Source of the DNA: Congeria kusceri
Taxonomy: Eukaryota > Mollusca > Bivalvia > Myida > Dreissenidae
Assembly (NCBI GenBank): GCA_027627225.1
Contig: CM051038.1
Span: forward strand, 45,723,843-45,787,842
Reading direction: 5' to 3'
DNA: 64,000 bases
The notes beneath the pieces were generated by a model that searched no databases, was not told where the DNA came from, and worked only from the letters and a program-made list of their open reading frames with translations. The position numbers and the translations under genes are program-made. Every line of letters starts with the position of its first letter. The stretch's first letter is position 1. Positions 22,336 through 33,800 of this stretch are shown here, in pieces.

Positions 22336-23043
22336 ATGGCTGATGTTCGCAATATGTCTGGTGATCGTTGTGCTGACGAGTTTACAATTTGCGCAGGTTC
22401 CCGACAATTGTCCGTCAACAAAAGAGATGATTGGATCGGTCGATCTGACCTGAATATACGCGCATGTCTCGATACATTTCCGCTTCCGGACAGCGTACGC
22501 ATATTCATAATGAGGCGGAATCTCACAGGAATGGAAGAACATGTGAATAAACTGAACGAAGAATTCCATCTTGTAATTATAGCGAAATACATCGATGAGT
22601 CTATTGTGTTAATGAAACGTTTGCTGAATTGGAAAGTTTCGGACATTCTCTACCGATGATTACACATCCGAGGCTGGGACCGGAAGTTAACGATCCATCA
22701 GGCGCATGACAGGCGTTTATACCAGAAGTACGCTTTTGCTGATTACGCAATCTATGACTTTTTCTACGATAAACTATGGAGGCAAATCTCAAAAGCAGGC
22801 GATGATTTCTTCGCTGAAGTTCTGTATTTCAAAGAAATTCGAAACGAAATGGACGATTTCTGTAAAGTTTTTCCCAATATTACGGACACAATAATATTAC
22901 GCGCTAGTGAATGGTCTCCGGAAATTATCGTAGACAAGGAACTGTGTAGTAATATCTTCTCAGAAGAAGAGGACTGGGTGAAATACATCAACTCTGACCA
23001 TTACACATACACGAAGAGCTCATTACTGCCTATCAATGTATAA
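22336..23043 (+). pseudogene. Galactose 3-O-sulfotransferase-like, C-terminal half, one internal stop
   Basis: A diverged relative of the three intact sulfotransferase genes downstream. Homology begins at RRNLTGMEEHVNKLNEEFHL, matching about residue 226 of the intact protein, and continues almost to the end (EEEDWVKYINSDHYTYTKS plus SLLPINV). The N-terminal half, with the membrane anchor and both PAPS-binding blocks, is missing; unrelated codons occupy the first 55 or so positions. One in-frame TGA at 22657-22659 interrupts SDILYR / LHIRGWD where intact copies have Arg. Otherwise the frame is open to TAA at 23041-23043. It cannot encode an active enzyme as it stands. It marks an older end of the tandem family, since its 3' flank also resembles theirs. 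Confidence 0.85.
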
Positions 23044-25610
23044 TGGAACTGAGTGAACACAATGAAATTTTCGTTATTTCCTGATTCAGTCGTTTAGTTT
23101 AACTGTAGTCCCATTATAATTATTTTCATTCTTTAACATGTGTTTGTTTCCCTACCACATCATCGTTTTCGTGACCAATATCAGATTTTAGCTCTTCAAC
23201 GGAGTCTGTAACACATTTTTTCTAACCACATAATACGTTTCCACAATTGTCAGTCATATGCAAATCTAGTATTTTGTCCAGTTATTGTTATCAAATATCA
23301 CGATTATAAAGGTTAAAAGGTATAAACAGTACAATACAATATGTTTATTGCGTAAAACATAATAACATGCTTATAGCAATTTCAACATATAAGGCAATGT
23401 TAAGGCATGGATAATATAATACAAACAATAGTTTTACCTGAAGAGCATACATACATTGTGGAACAAATTATAAATATTAACAGTATAAAGTTTAACATAC
23501 TTTACACAAAAGATTGATGGTAAATTAAGCTCTAACCAACAGGTAGGGACGTGTTGAAATGTTTGTTGTAAGAAACTGGAATACAATATTTTCCATAGCG
23601 CCAAATTATCAACAATACGAGCAAATTGAATGGTCAAAAGTTTTAATGAAATGCAAATTAGCAATTCTTCTAGACCAATCAGAATACCGCAATCATGTTC
23701 GGAAACAAGAATAACTAGGTTTATTTTTATTGATCGATAAATTATAGACTTGTAGATTTTTTAAAAACATAGTAGGATACATGTTTCAATGTAACGAATC
23801 TTTGTCATTATGACCTCAACATAAGTTTACTTGTGTGTTTTGTTTGATGATTATTAATTAAAACCTATAATGATCACTTACATGTGTATGAACGTGTAAA
23901 GCAGCTGCAAAGCATTTCAATATACATATTCCGTCAACATATATATATGTAACTGATATTTTTCTTCGGCGATATTTTCAAAAGTTGTTTACCGATTGAC
24001 ATAAAAACTCACCTAAATCAGATTAGGTTTAATGTGCATTTACTGGCGTGTTTTGGTTCATTTAAAATACTTGGCAAATGAAAAATATTTATTGAGAATG
24101 AAGGCCTAAATAGTGTAAAAAAATGAGCGTGGGAGTGCGTAAATCCGCCACCCTCTTTAAAATGCTCAAATTTCTCGAAAATAATATTCTTTTAGGAATT
24201 CTGTATTCAAAGCAACTTCTATTGACTTCTATTGCCAAAACTCCCACTTTTGTTTCTTTAAGGTCCATTTTCAATATATATTAAAAATAGCTCTGAAACT
24301 GAGGCCCTGCGTGCACGTGGTACAAATAATTAGGGTTTTGAGTAGCGAGACATTTGCGCTCTAAATAAGCAGTTCTTTCCGCATTTTATTGTATGTAGTT
24401 CTAATGAATAATGGCTATTTTTATCCTGCACATGCTCACATGCACATAATATTAAAACACAATAATTTAATTTTATCATCGACACCATGCGGGGCCTCAA
24501 AACTGCGCATGCGCAGTATGAAATAACATCCCCGCATGCAGCTAGTTTGCATTTAGGGGTTATGTACAAAATAATTGGTTAAAATATTCATTTATGCAAA
24601 AATCAAGATGAAAACTCGTAAGCGTTGTTAAGGGAAAGTATCTGATTGATCGAGATCAACAAAATAGAAATCGCCGGTAAAAAAAGCGCTTATTCGGATG
24701 GGGTGGCGGGTTAGGCAAGGGGTGGCGGATTAGGCAAGTGGCGGATTTAGGCACTGCGTCAGTAGATGCTTTTTAAAAACAACACTCGTCTGATACATAA
24801 TAACTTTCTCACATTGTTAATTTGTTAAATTTTCCTGACCAATTTATATAACATTTATGCTAACGAAAATTATTTTAGTTATGTTTGTATAACTGATAAA
24901 AACATGGGTGGTATGATCGGTTTATTCACGGTACAAATATTAATAATGATTGAATTATTCTCAAATTAATTTCGGTGTCCGAGAAGTTTTCCTATGGTGT
25001 CCGAAAAATATGGGGTCCGAGAAGTCCCCTTATTTAGGTGGGGATCAAAAAATGGGATCAGTGTAATTGCTATTTATAGAGTGTGCCGCTGATGTAGGCT
25101 AAACAAAATGATTATTTCATTATGTGAATGAATATTACATTCTGTTCATGACATACAATGAGTAAAATTGTTCATAATTATGTTCAGTTCTAGAGTGTAT
25201 GTCGAAGATATGTTTTAACCGCTTATGTAAACAATTATGTAAATTTTAATCCCCCAAAATATGCAATAGTTATTGGTAGACATCAAACCATTGTTGTAAG
25301 TTTGCATTCCCAAAAAATAGAACATTTGCCCAATTCTACTGGCACTCAGTTGTTCCGCTGAATAATATTATCGCAAGAAATCTAGGTCAAAAGTGATATT
25401 ACACAGCTACGCCGAAAAAAGCCTGACACTGAACTTGTAGCGGCCCGTGATATTAATAGAAAAATGCATGATATTGAACATATGAAGTTTTAAAGGGACA
25501 ATGTCATCGAAAAGGGACCCAATGGGGCAATTTCTTTTAAAAAAATCTGCAATATATATATATTAATACCCGCATATAATAACGGTTAAAACAGGGTATA
25601 TAGTCGTAAA
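23044..25610. other. Spacer; 3' flank homologous to the gene array, then no gene
   Basis: About 23560-23700 resembles the 3' flanks of the intact genes (AAATGAAATGCAAATTAGC then ATTCTTCTAGA). An NRF1-like palindrome lies at 24502-24517. Near 24700-24755, three copies of a GGTGGCGGATTAGGCAAG-like motif occur in tandem. No coding region is supported. Confidence 0.5.
24502..24517. promoter_or_regulatory. NRF1-type palindrome
   Basis: ACTGCGCATGCGCAGT is a perfect 16-bp palindrome containing TGCGCATGCGCA, the consensus site of the transcription factor NRF1. No transcript start could be linked to it. Confidence 0.35.
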
Positions 25611-26185
25611 GTGACCTCATTCCGTGGGAGACCTCATTCCGGTGATTTGATATTTGGATGACGTCACACGCATGCGCTAATCCAATATTGTACACTATAC
25701 TGATTTTCAATTAAAATAATAATAAACATTACGAAAAATTGGAGAAAACATGTATAAATCAATTTAAAACCTGATAAAACCTACCCCATTTTACTAACAT
25801 GTAATTCCATTGCCATTTGCTTAACACCAGTAGTCACTAAACACTGTTATTTCCAAGCAGACGACTGAACTAGGGTAAACACAAAACTTTGATTGACAGC
25901 TTCTTTCCCGCCTATATGCTGGTTTCTACAGAGTACAGTCCCTTTGTTGTGTAAAGTTATGTCCCCGGAATTAGGTCAGCATTGTTTATGCCAAACGATA
26001 TTACAGTGACTGTAATAAAATGTTAGTCTTATTGCATTGGATTACTTTGTGCAATTCAACAATATTTAGATGCAATATACTGGAATTAAATAATTTTTTA
26101 AAAGTAATTCATTTGTTATTGCATTACTAACACCGCAAAAGCGATTTTGTTCATCAATCCGTTATGTCACCGGAATTTGGTCAAT
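25611..26185. mobile_element. Possible inverted-repeat element with CCGGAAT subterminal motifs
   Basis: The left end has GTGACCTCATTCC and ACCTCATTCCGGTGA. The right side has CCCCGGAATTAGGTCA (about 25963) and GTCACCGGAATTTGGTCAAT (about 26166) in the opposite orientation. The repeated inverted motif suggests a small non-autonomous DNA element. No clear target duplication was found. Confidence 0.4.
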
Positions 26186-26810
26186 GGAGGATATATAATG
26201 CGTAAAGAGTTTACGCATACTGAGATAAAAATCAATTTATAATATGGGTCTCGTTTGTTCCTTTTCCTGGTTAAACATTTTGAATTCAGAATTGGGATCA
26301 TTTTATATAACCATATTTTACACACGTTTCCTTACCTAGCATGATAACGCAGTTGGTTAAAGCGCAGTCTACTGTCATGTCTTCGTATAGCTCCTAAATT
26401 GTGAGTACCCGCTTGGGGTGTTAATATTTTCAGACTCTTTTGCTAATTAGTTTTTATCAAGTATTTTATAGTGTATTATATTATTTTTGATTTATTTAAT
26501 GCACATGTTCTAGGATAGCGCATTAATATAATATAGAATAATAGTGCAATATGATGTCAATGTTTCGTTGACATAGTCCCTTTAAATATCCCACGAAATG
26601 TGATCGTTCCATAGTCTTCAAAAATGTAAGCTGTGCTTGCTACTATACTCCCCAGTATATAGTTACAAGAAATGTATATAATGCACCATGTGGTAACGTC
26701 AGAGATGTATATGATAACATCAGAGAGAAATATGATAATGAACATATTTTAGCTTGATAAATCTAAGCATTGGTATCCTTTAAATAACCCATACGAGTAA
26801 CAATACAGAC

Positions 26811-27110
26811 AGAATACTAGGTTAGTGTTGAATGCAGATACGTTTATTTAGCGAGGCTTAGGAAACCTAAACCACGAGCCTTGGCAAGTGGTTTAGGTTT
26901 TCGTGCCGAGCAAATAAACGTATCTGTATTTAAAAATAACCTGGTATTCTATTAATCCCATCATTTTCTGTCTTATTTTGAAAATAAACGAAATAAAATC
27001 ACTGAATAAGACGAAAAACATCAAATGACGTCACGAAAATAAATAAAATGACGTCATTATAATGCGCGTGTTTGCTGTTATTTTCACAATTAAGGCGTGA
27101 TGATGGGATA
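26811..27110 (+). mobile_element. Hairpin MITE, copy A
   Basis: A hairpin (26811-26950) is bounded by AGAATACTAGG and CCTGGTATTCT, with a perfect 15-bp stem CAGATACGTTTATTT (26835-26849) pairing with 26912-26926. An attached part (26951-27110) is bounded by inverted ATCCCATCAT and ATGATGGGAT and contains two TGACGTCA sites (27026-27033, 27049-27056). A second copy lies inverted at 29687-30004. Confidence 0.75.
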
Positions 27111-27504
27111 AAAATGTATAACTACTGTGTATTGTTTCTCTTAAATTGGAAAGCGCATTGTTTTTGTTGCTTGGAGAATCATTACAAAGCTATGACAGTA
27201 AACTACATGTATTTATGTCCGTGTCTTCGAAGACTCGCATATAGTTCGGTACACACGTAACGCACATTTATAAAAGACGCATGTAGGCATGTCGACTTTG
27301 TTCCTTGGATGGGCCGATATGGATCCTCCACATAAATCTTAATATTGCCATCAAATAGGCAAACCTGTAACGGTTTTGTTTGAATAGCGAACCAAACTTA
27401 TTTTACTGAAAAAGGTCACATATTGTATTATACGCCTAGATTACCGACGGTGATACCAACAACTCCGGATATTAAAGAGAGTTCCATTGTCAATATAGGG
27501 ATAA

Positions 27505-27604
27505 TACACCTTTTTGAAGTCGCTAACGTCCGCAGAGGCTCGAAAGCTGGGTTTAAGTCCGAATGAGTGGCCCATGCGGACGTTAACGGCTGAAAAAAGG
27601 TGTA
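27505..27604. mobile_element. 100-bp hairpin, MITE-like
   Basis: Inverted ends TACACCTTTTT and AAAAAGGTGTA, with inner matching blocks TAACGTCCGC and GCGGACGTTA. This is a short imperfect palindrome with no coding content. Confidence 0.6.
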
Positions 27605-28279
27605 TGGAAGCTGTTATATCTTAAGAAAACATACATCTAGAGTAATAAAATCGAAACAAATGGGCAATTAACTATAAAATCGTACTTTTCATAGGATAGA
27701 GTAACCCAACATCGCGCACCTGTTTGTTTTTAGCTTTTAATATTTTATTACCAGGGTCACGTTCAGCTGGAATCGCACTAGTTAGTCGCCATTTTGTTTC
27801 AATGTTTCCTCTATTCGAATTTTAAAATTGGACTATATATGGATTTGAGCGGGCATATATGTGTATATGGTTAACAATATACATATCATGATATCGTGTG
27901 CTATTGATATCCACCAAACGTACGAAGTTGAAAGCGTTTAATAATGAACTATTAGTACATGCAGTAACAAGGAGGGCCGGTTAATAACGCGTTAGTAAAA
28001 CATAAAGCCGGTCGTTATTTACGCGTTACATTACTGAATAATACAACATTTTTGACGATAATCGACCGCTGAAAAATGACATTTTATGTTTTAATATATT
28101 TTTTTACATGAAATTCACTAAATGTTCTATAGATAAAGAACAAAATTATAGTGGTTAAACTACCCAATAAACAACCGCAAAAGAAGTGTCGATTCTGAGC
28201 GGAGCAGAGTAAACAATATTTCCAATTACAATTGCAATAATATATGTCAAATCATGTTAGAATCGAAATAGTTTTCGCA

Positions 28280-28420
28280 TTATCGTTGTTTAACGGCAAA
28301 TAAACAACCCTTTTTCATTCTGATGCGGGGCTATTGAACAACTCGGGCAAACGCCCTCGTGGTTAAATTCCTACGCATCAGAACTCCAAATCGTTGTTTA
28401 CTGGCTGATAAAAACGATAA
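28280..28420. mobile_element. 141-bp hairpin, MITE-like
   Basis: Ends TTATCGTT and AACGATAA, with inner inverted blocks GTTGTTTA/TAAACAAC and TTCTGATGCG/CGCATCAGAA. The arms are about 48 bp and imperfect. Confidence 0.6.
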
Positions 28421-29686
28421 ATTGAAAATTTATTCTTAATTAATAAACGTATACTTTCGTTTTCTACTTTAAAAAAATCGTTTATTGCATTGCGTTCTTG
28501 TGATAAAAACGACAAAACCACTGAAATCTATTTTCTTTAAATTTAGTACACATTATTATAGCACAATGGACAATACATTTAATAAATAGACTGGAGACAA
28601 TAGGGCGTCCGTAGATTGACCAGTTTTGAATCAGTTATTATTATAATTGATACTATATTATATAAATGTACTTTATGAAATAAATGCAATGCATGTAAGA
28701 CGTATTTGATGTACACAACTGTAAAATCTTGTATGAGATTTAACATTTATTTATGTGAAATCTTTATTCTGTACCATGGCATTCGCCAAGGGGGCGGTTT
28801 GTCATCTTGTTTTATTTGCAATGCCATTAAAGAACCCGACGGGGCATAAGTATTTTTTTCACATTTAAAAATCATATGATTTCAAAAGCGATTTTGATAT
28901 TAATTATATTTGTATTGCACTTATTTATAATTGGAAATTTACATAATGTTTAAAAATAGAATAGCAACAACGGCATATCACATATGGCGGTGAAAATATA
29001 ACAATACTGTCAGAATTAGCTATATATATATTATATATATATATATATGAAATAATGTTATTGGAAATTCATACTGCAAGTGAGACGCACAATAATTTCC
29101 AAACACGGAAAGAAAATGTATAAAAAGTGTACATGTCAACCATGAACTTAACACTCTCTTTCAAGTGAGTAACATGTCGGGCAAAGCAACGCAATCAACA
29201 TTTAAATGAACAACACACATATATATTGTGATACTATTTTGGGGCACCCCAACTAGAAAACTCTTAACATTGAAGTAACGAACATCTCTTACCCTCATGA
29301 CATGCTGTTCGTTTTAATCCTTGAACGCTGTGTTTATTTTATTTTAATTTAAATAACATATTGTTTAAAAAAAAAACTGTTATTTCTTGTTCCTACATAA
29401 TCATTGAATGTCATTTAATGTTTTTCGCTGCAAACGCAAGTACAAATAAATCAGTGTCATGCTAACCTATTAAATGTTTATTGTCAACTGATGTTGTTGT
29501 TTGTTTTTCAATTGAATGTCGCGCAGAACTATATACGAATTAAAGTACTTTCAGTGAAATAACGTCTGCAGCAGGTTATACCACATAAATTAGCATGGCA
29601 AAGACTGGGATATACTAAAATGTATATTGGTTTAATAAGTCGTACCTGTAAATACTTTTCATGATTGATCTGTTAGTTATTATTAT

Positions 29687-30004
29687 TTATCCCATCATCT
29701 CGCCTGCATTGACGAAATACCACCCCGTGGGATAAACTTAGCTGTATTCCACCCTGTTGAATACAACAAACACGCGCATTATGATGACGTCAGTTTGTTT
29801 ATTATCATGACGTCATTTTATGTTTATCATGTTATTTAAAGTGATTTTCTTTCGTTCATTTTCAAAATAAAGACAGAAAATTATGGGATAAATAGAATAC
29901 CAGGTAAGTGTTGATTAAAGATAAGTTTATTTGCTGGGCACAAAAACCTTTTCTAAGCCTCGCTAAATAAACTTATCTTTATTCAACACTGACCTAGTAT
30001 TTCC
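29687..30004 (-). mobile_element. Hairpin MITE, copy B
   Basis: An inverted copy of 26811-27110. It carries TATCCCATCAT at 29688, two TGACGTCA sites (29785-29792, 29808-29815) and a hairpin with a perfect 16-bp stem, AAAGATAAGTTTATTT (29917-29932) pairing with 29965-29980. The outer part is AGAATACCAGG to CCTAGTATTTC. Confidence 0.75.
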
Positions 30005-32267
30005 TATATATTTTCTCTTCGAACCTACCAAAATAATGCTGTTCATAGCCTAGAAATATAACTAAACTAAACTAACATAGTTAACTAAATATATAATACA
30101 TGTATAGGAGTAAATTTACGAGCAACGGTCGAAATGAAACCTGTTGGTAATATATACAATGCTTAGACTTAATTAAAACTGAATTCGGGAAAAATATTTT
30201 ATAATCCACGAAGCTTTTGCTCAACCATATATGAAACTATTCTTAGAACCATAATTATAGTTCAGTTCGTTTCGATCAACGCAATGAATTATGCCCATTG
30301 TTCTGCTGACTATATTGACGTAATTGACCAACCTTTTGCCTCTGGAACAACATGTTGCAATCATATTGACAATGCACAGTGGTGGTGAAAATTGGTTTAA
30401 TCAAGATGTGAATATAAGATGTTATTGCTGTTCAATGCAGCTTTTCACTCACAGATGTCGTTGGAGTATTTGGTTATTAACACCCTTTGTTTATCATCGA
30501 GCGGCATTCACAATGGCACGTGTTGTCCATTTATTTAGGCCAGAGTATGTGGAGTTTTAATTTCTCACACCCGCGTACACGACTGATCTGAAAATATATT
30601 TTAAGCAACAAAACCAATATGTTAAAAATCGACAAATATTGATCAAAATCAATATTCTATTGATGCCGTATTCAGCAGGATATTAAAAGTAAGAACGTTT
30701 TCAACTAACAATTATAAATTAAAAACATTAATTCCACGTTAACCTTTTATGTATGATTATAAAACAGACTTTGCATTGTATTTTTATTGTAATTGTCATG
30801 CTTTTGCTAAAATATAATGTTACGAGCAAGGCGTCACTAGAAAAACAAACAGCAGCAAGTATTAACAGGAAATGAAATTTATTAAATCAACAATTGCAAC
30901 AAAACAACAAAAATATATACCTTGTGTATCCATTCATCAATTTACAAATAAATACAATACACACAATAATATAGGTCCCTGATCCTGATGTTGTTTAATA
31001 TTGTCAATTGTCAGAAAATTTGGAAAAAAGGGGGGTTGCTACCCAGTCGTAACTACCAAAACAACCAGCAACATATATTAACAATAAATGAGTTTTATTA
31101 AATCAAAACAACAAAAATAAGTTCCTTATTTACAAATAAATCCAATATATAAAATAATACAGTTCCCTGATTTGGTGGTGTTAAATATTTCCACAGAATT
31201 AATTCTCTTTCAGAATGTCAATGTTTGTAAAAATGAAGACCTTGATCTTAAATCCCAACCTAAGCTGCATTTATTCTCACATAGATGTTCATTAAATCCA
31301 ATAATACATAGATTCTGGCTAATACGAGTAAATGTTAATGCACCTTAGATATAATAAACACAATGACTTGACCAAAGATCCCCACTCAATACACTGATCA
31401 TACTTATATACCCTTAAGGACTTCTCAAGAAGTTTCAAAATCGTCTAGAATATTCAAACCATAATTATGTAACATATAATTGAAACAAACAACACATAGA
31501 ACTTTCAAGAACAATAAAGAAAGATTCAAAGAGGAAACAGGTTGGAGACAATAAACAAAAGTAGAACAGTAACATTCATATCAATATTAATAATAGAATG
31601 TTTAATTTTTATTTAATATCCGAATACAACTAGACGGATTTTTCAAATATTCTCCAGTAACTTAACATAAAACATCTCTGGTTTTACCGAATTTACCGTA
31701 AGTAAATTATATATTTTTTTGTGGGGGGAGCAGTAAAAATATGTAGCGAGGTGTTGAATTGAGATCAACTAGTTATGTGGTTTGTATCGTTTATTCCGCA
31801 TATTTTCATAAAAAATAGTGAAAAAGATCCTATGCACAAATATGCAAATAAATTGTAAATTTCAGTGAAATAAAAAATACACTGCATATGAGCAATAATG
31901 TTCCATATAAAATGCAGTAATGCAATAATAAATTACTATACTTACCAAGCAAGGTGAAACATAGTTACGTCTTCCGTTATTTTCCTTTGCAGGATACACT
32001 GAAGTATATATGCTTTAACTTACTGGTAACAATCATAAAGTACATGCTGGGTTTTCTGTTAGTAAAAGTGACATGTTAGTTAATTGATACCTTGTTATGG
32101 TGATTATATTAGAGTGTGCTCAGAACCAATTGGGAAAGTGAACACCCATGATCATCCACTAGACGATCATCCATTAAAATATGTTTGTTTCAGGTTACAA
32201 TTGGGAAAGTGAATTTCCAATTGGGAAAGTGAACACCCATGATCATCCATTAGACGATCATCCATTA

Positions 32268-32577
32268 GACGCAAAAATATGTTTGTTTCAGGTTACATAA
32301 CCCAAAAATTAGGGTAGGTAGGTAGGGATTTACTTTTTTATATTTAGTAAATGGTCAACTTGAAGTTTCTAAAACTGAATTCATATTCAAAACATAGCTG
32401 CAATATCATTAAACATTGTTTTAAAGTGGATTCTATCAAAACTAAACACTTATTTAACAAAAATAAAACATTTAATTATTAAAAAATATAAACAAGAAAA
32501 TATCTGACAACCCCAATAAAATGTTCATTTGTTTAGGGTAGGTCGGGTGACCTGAAACAAACATAGTTTTTTACGCC
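32268..32577. mobile_element. PIF/Harbinger-like MITE, copy 1
   Basis: 310 bp. The ends read GACGCAAAAATATGTTTG and, inverted, GGCGTAAAAAACTATGTTTG, followed by TTTCAGGT on both sides. It is flanked by TTA on both sides (32265-32267 and 32578-32580), the 3-bp target typical of PIF/Harbinger. No transposase. A partial duplicate of the left end occurs at about 32173-32198. Confidence 0.65.
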
Positions 32578-33800
32578 TTAAGATTTAATACTAACACCTA
32601 TCAAATTTCACACATAACTGGACACCAGTGACAAGTATTTCGATATTGGTACAACGAAACATGACGTAAACCATCACTTGGCCCATTATACTGAATAAAT
32701 TGTTTAAAGAATCAGCCGCCCAATAGTTTACAAAGTTTACCCAGATTAGCCTGTGACAACACTGCTAAACTTCTTTTATTTTCACAACTAAGCCGTTTTT
32801 GCCAAAAAAAGCAGTGAAACAATTTATAAAAACTAGTGGCCTTATTGTCTCGAATATATCATAGTGGGCACAGGGACTGAACTCTTTTCTTAGACACGTT
32901 TCATAACGAAAACATCGGTAAAACGATCAGTTTTACTGCGATTGGTGGAAATATTGGTTGCGTATAACAATCATAGAACTTCTCAGAAATGAAAATGAAA
33001 TGGAACGTACGGTAAATAGTGTTTGTTCTTACAATGATATTCACGTGGATTTTATTATACATCCCAACAATAAATGCGGTTTCTGTATATATAATATTTA
33101 ACTAAATATTTATCTATAATGAACAAGGAAACGTGGTTAATTAATTTAATATAATTTTATGATTACCATCCTCATTATTTGTATATTTGTGCCGTGTTTT
33201 ATTTCATCCTTTTTTTACAAAACACACGTTTTCACTTTTTCCACTTAAATAATAGTAAACTCTTGTATGTATTTTATAGTGACCATATTGTCTACTGGAG
33301 GATTTTATTTATTTATTAAATATGACGCAATTTTGTATCCGAATAAACATAACATGTGCTCATGGCGGCTACTCTTATGACGATCGTCTAACGAATTTGA
33401 TAAGTCAAAAAAAAATAATACATAGATATTTTATGTTATGTTTTCGATTCTTACAGTAAATACAATTCAATTGACTCGATATTTGCAAATGACGTAGACA
33501 ATACACTGTTATGTATTTAAACGTTTATAGTAGCACAACCTTTATGATAAGAAATAATTTATTTTTATGTGGACGTCCCATTTGAATTTCAACAGTTACC
33601 TTTCGATGGTCGTAACCATTTGAAATTCAACATTTACCATTCGAGAGCCATAACGGTTTTGTGCGAATTTTCATCTTTTACATCATTTATTACACTTTCA
33701 GTCAAAGTTAAATATAATTTATCAAATAAGGAATAAAATGCAATGAATTCATTTGAACCTGTGAACGACTAAGTAAAAAAACAACACATAAGCAAATTCA

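Larger units (their letters stand above)
29050..33800. repeat. Oldest spacer of the tandem array, 5' flank of gene 1
   Basis: From about 29050 this spacer is diverged but collinear with 38185-44919 and its later copies, for example GTCGGGCAAAGCAACG at 29178 and CAATGCTTAGAC at 30158. It lacks the fold-back cluster and the hAT-like element, so it serves as an empty site for both. It contains its own copy of the hairpin MITE (29687-30004), a local duplication (30818-31010 and 31036-31180), and a second local duplication around a GTGAACACCCATGATCATCC motif at 32128-32297. No gene was recognised in it. Confidence 0.75.

Noticed and set aside
26338..26425. tRNA-like stretch with an A-box-like GCAGTTGGTTAAAGC
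   Set aside because: No convincing B box or cloverleaf could be drawn; at best a decayed tRNA-derived SINE.
30324..30560. 78-codon open frame upstream of gene 1
   Set aside because: The corresponding sequence in units 1 and 2 does not keep the frame.
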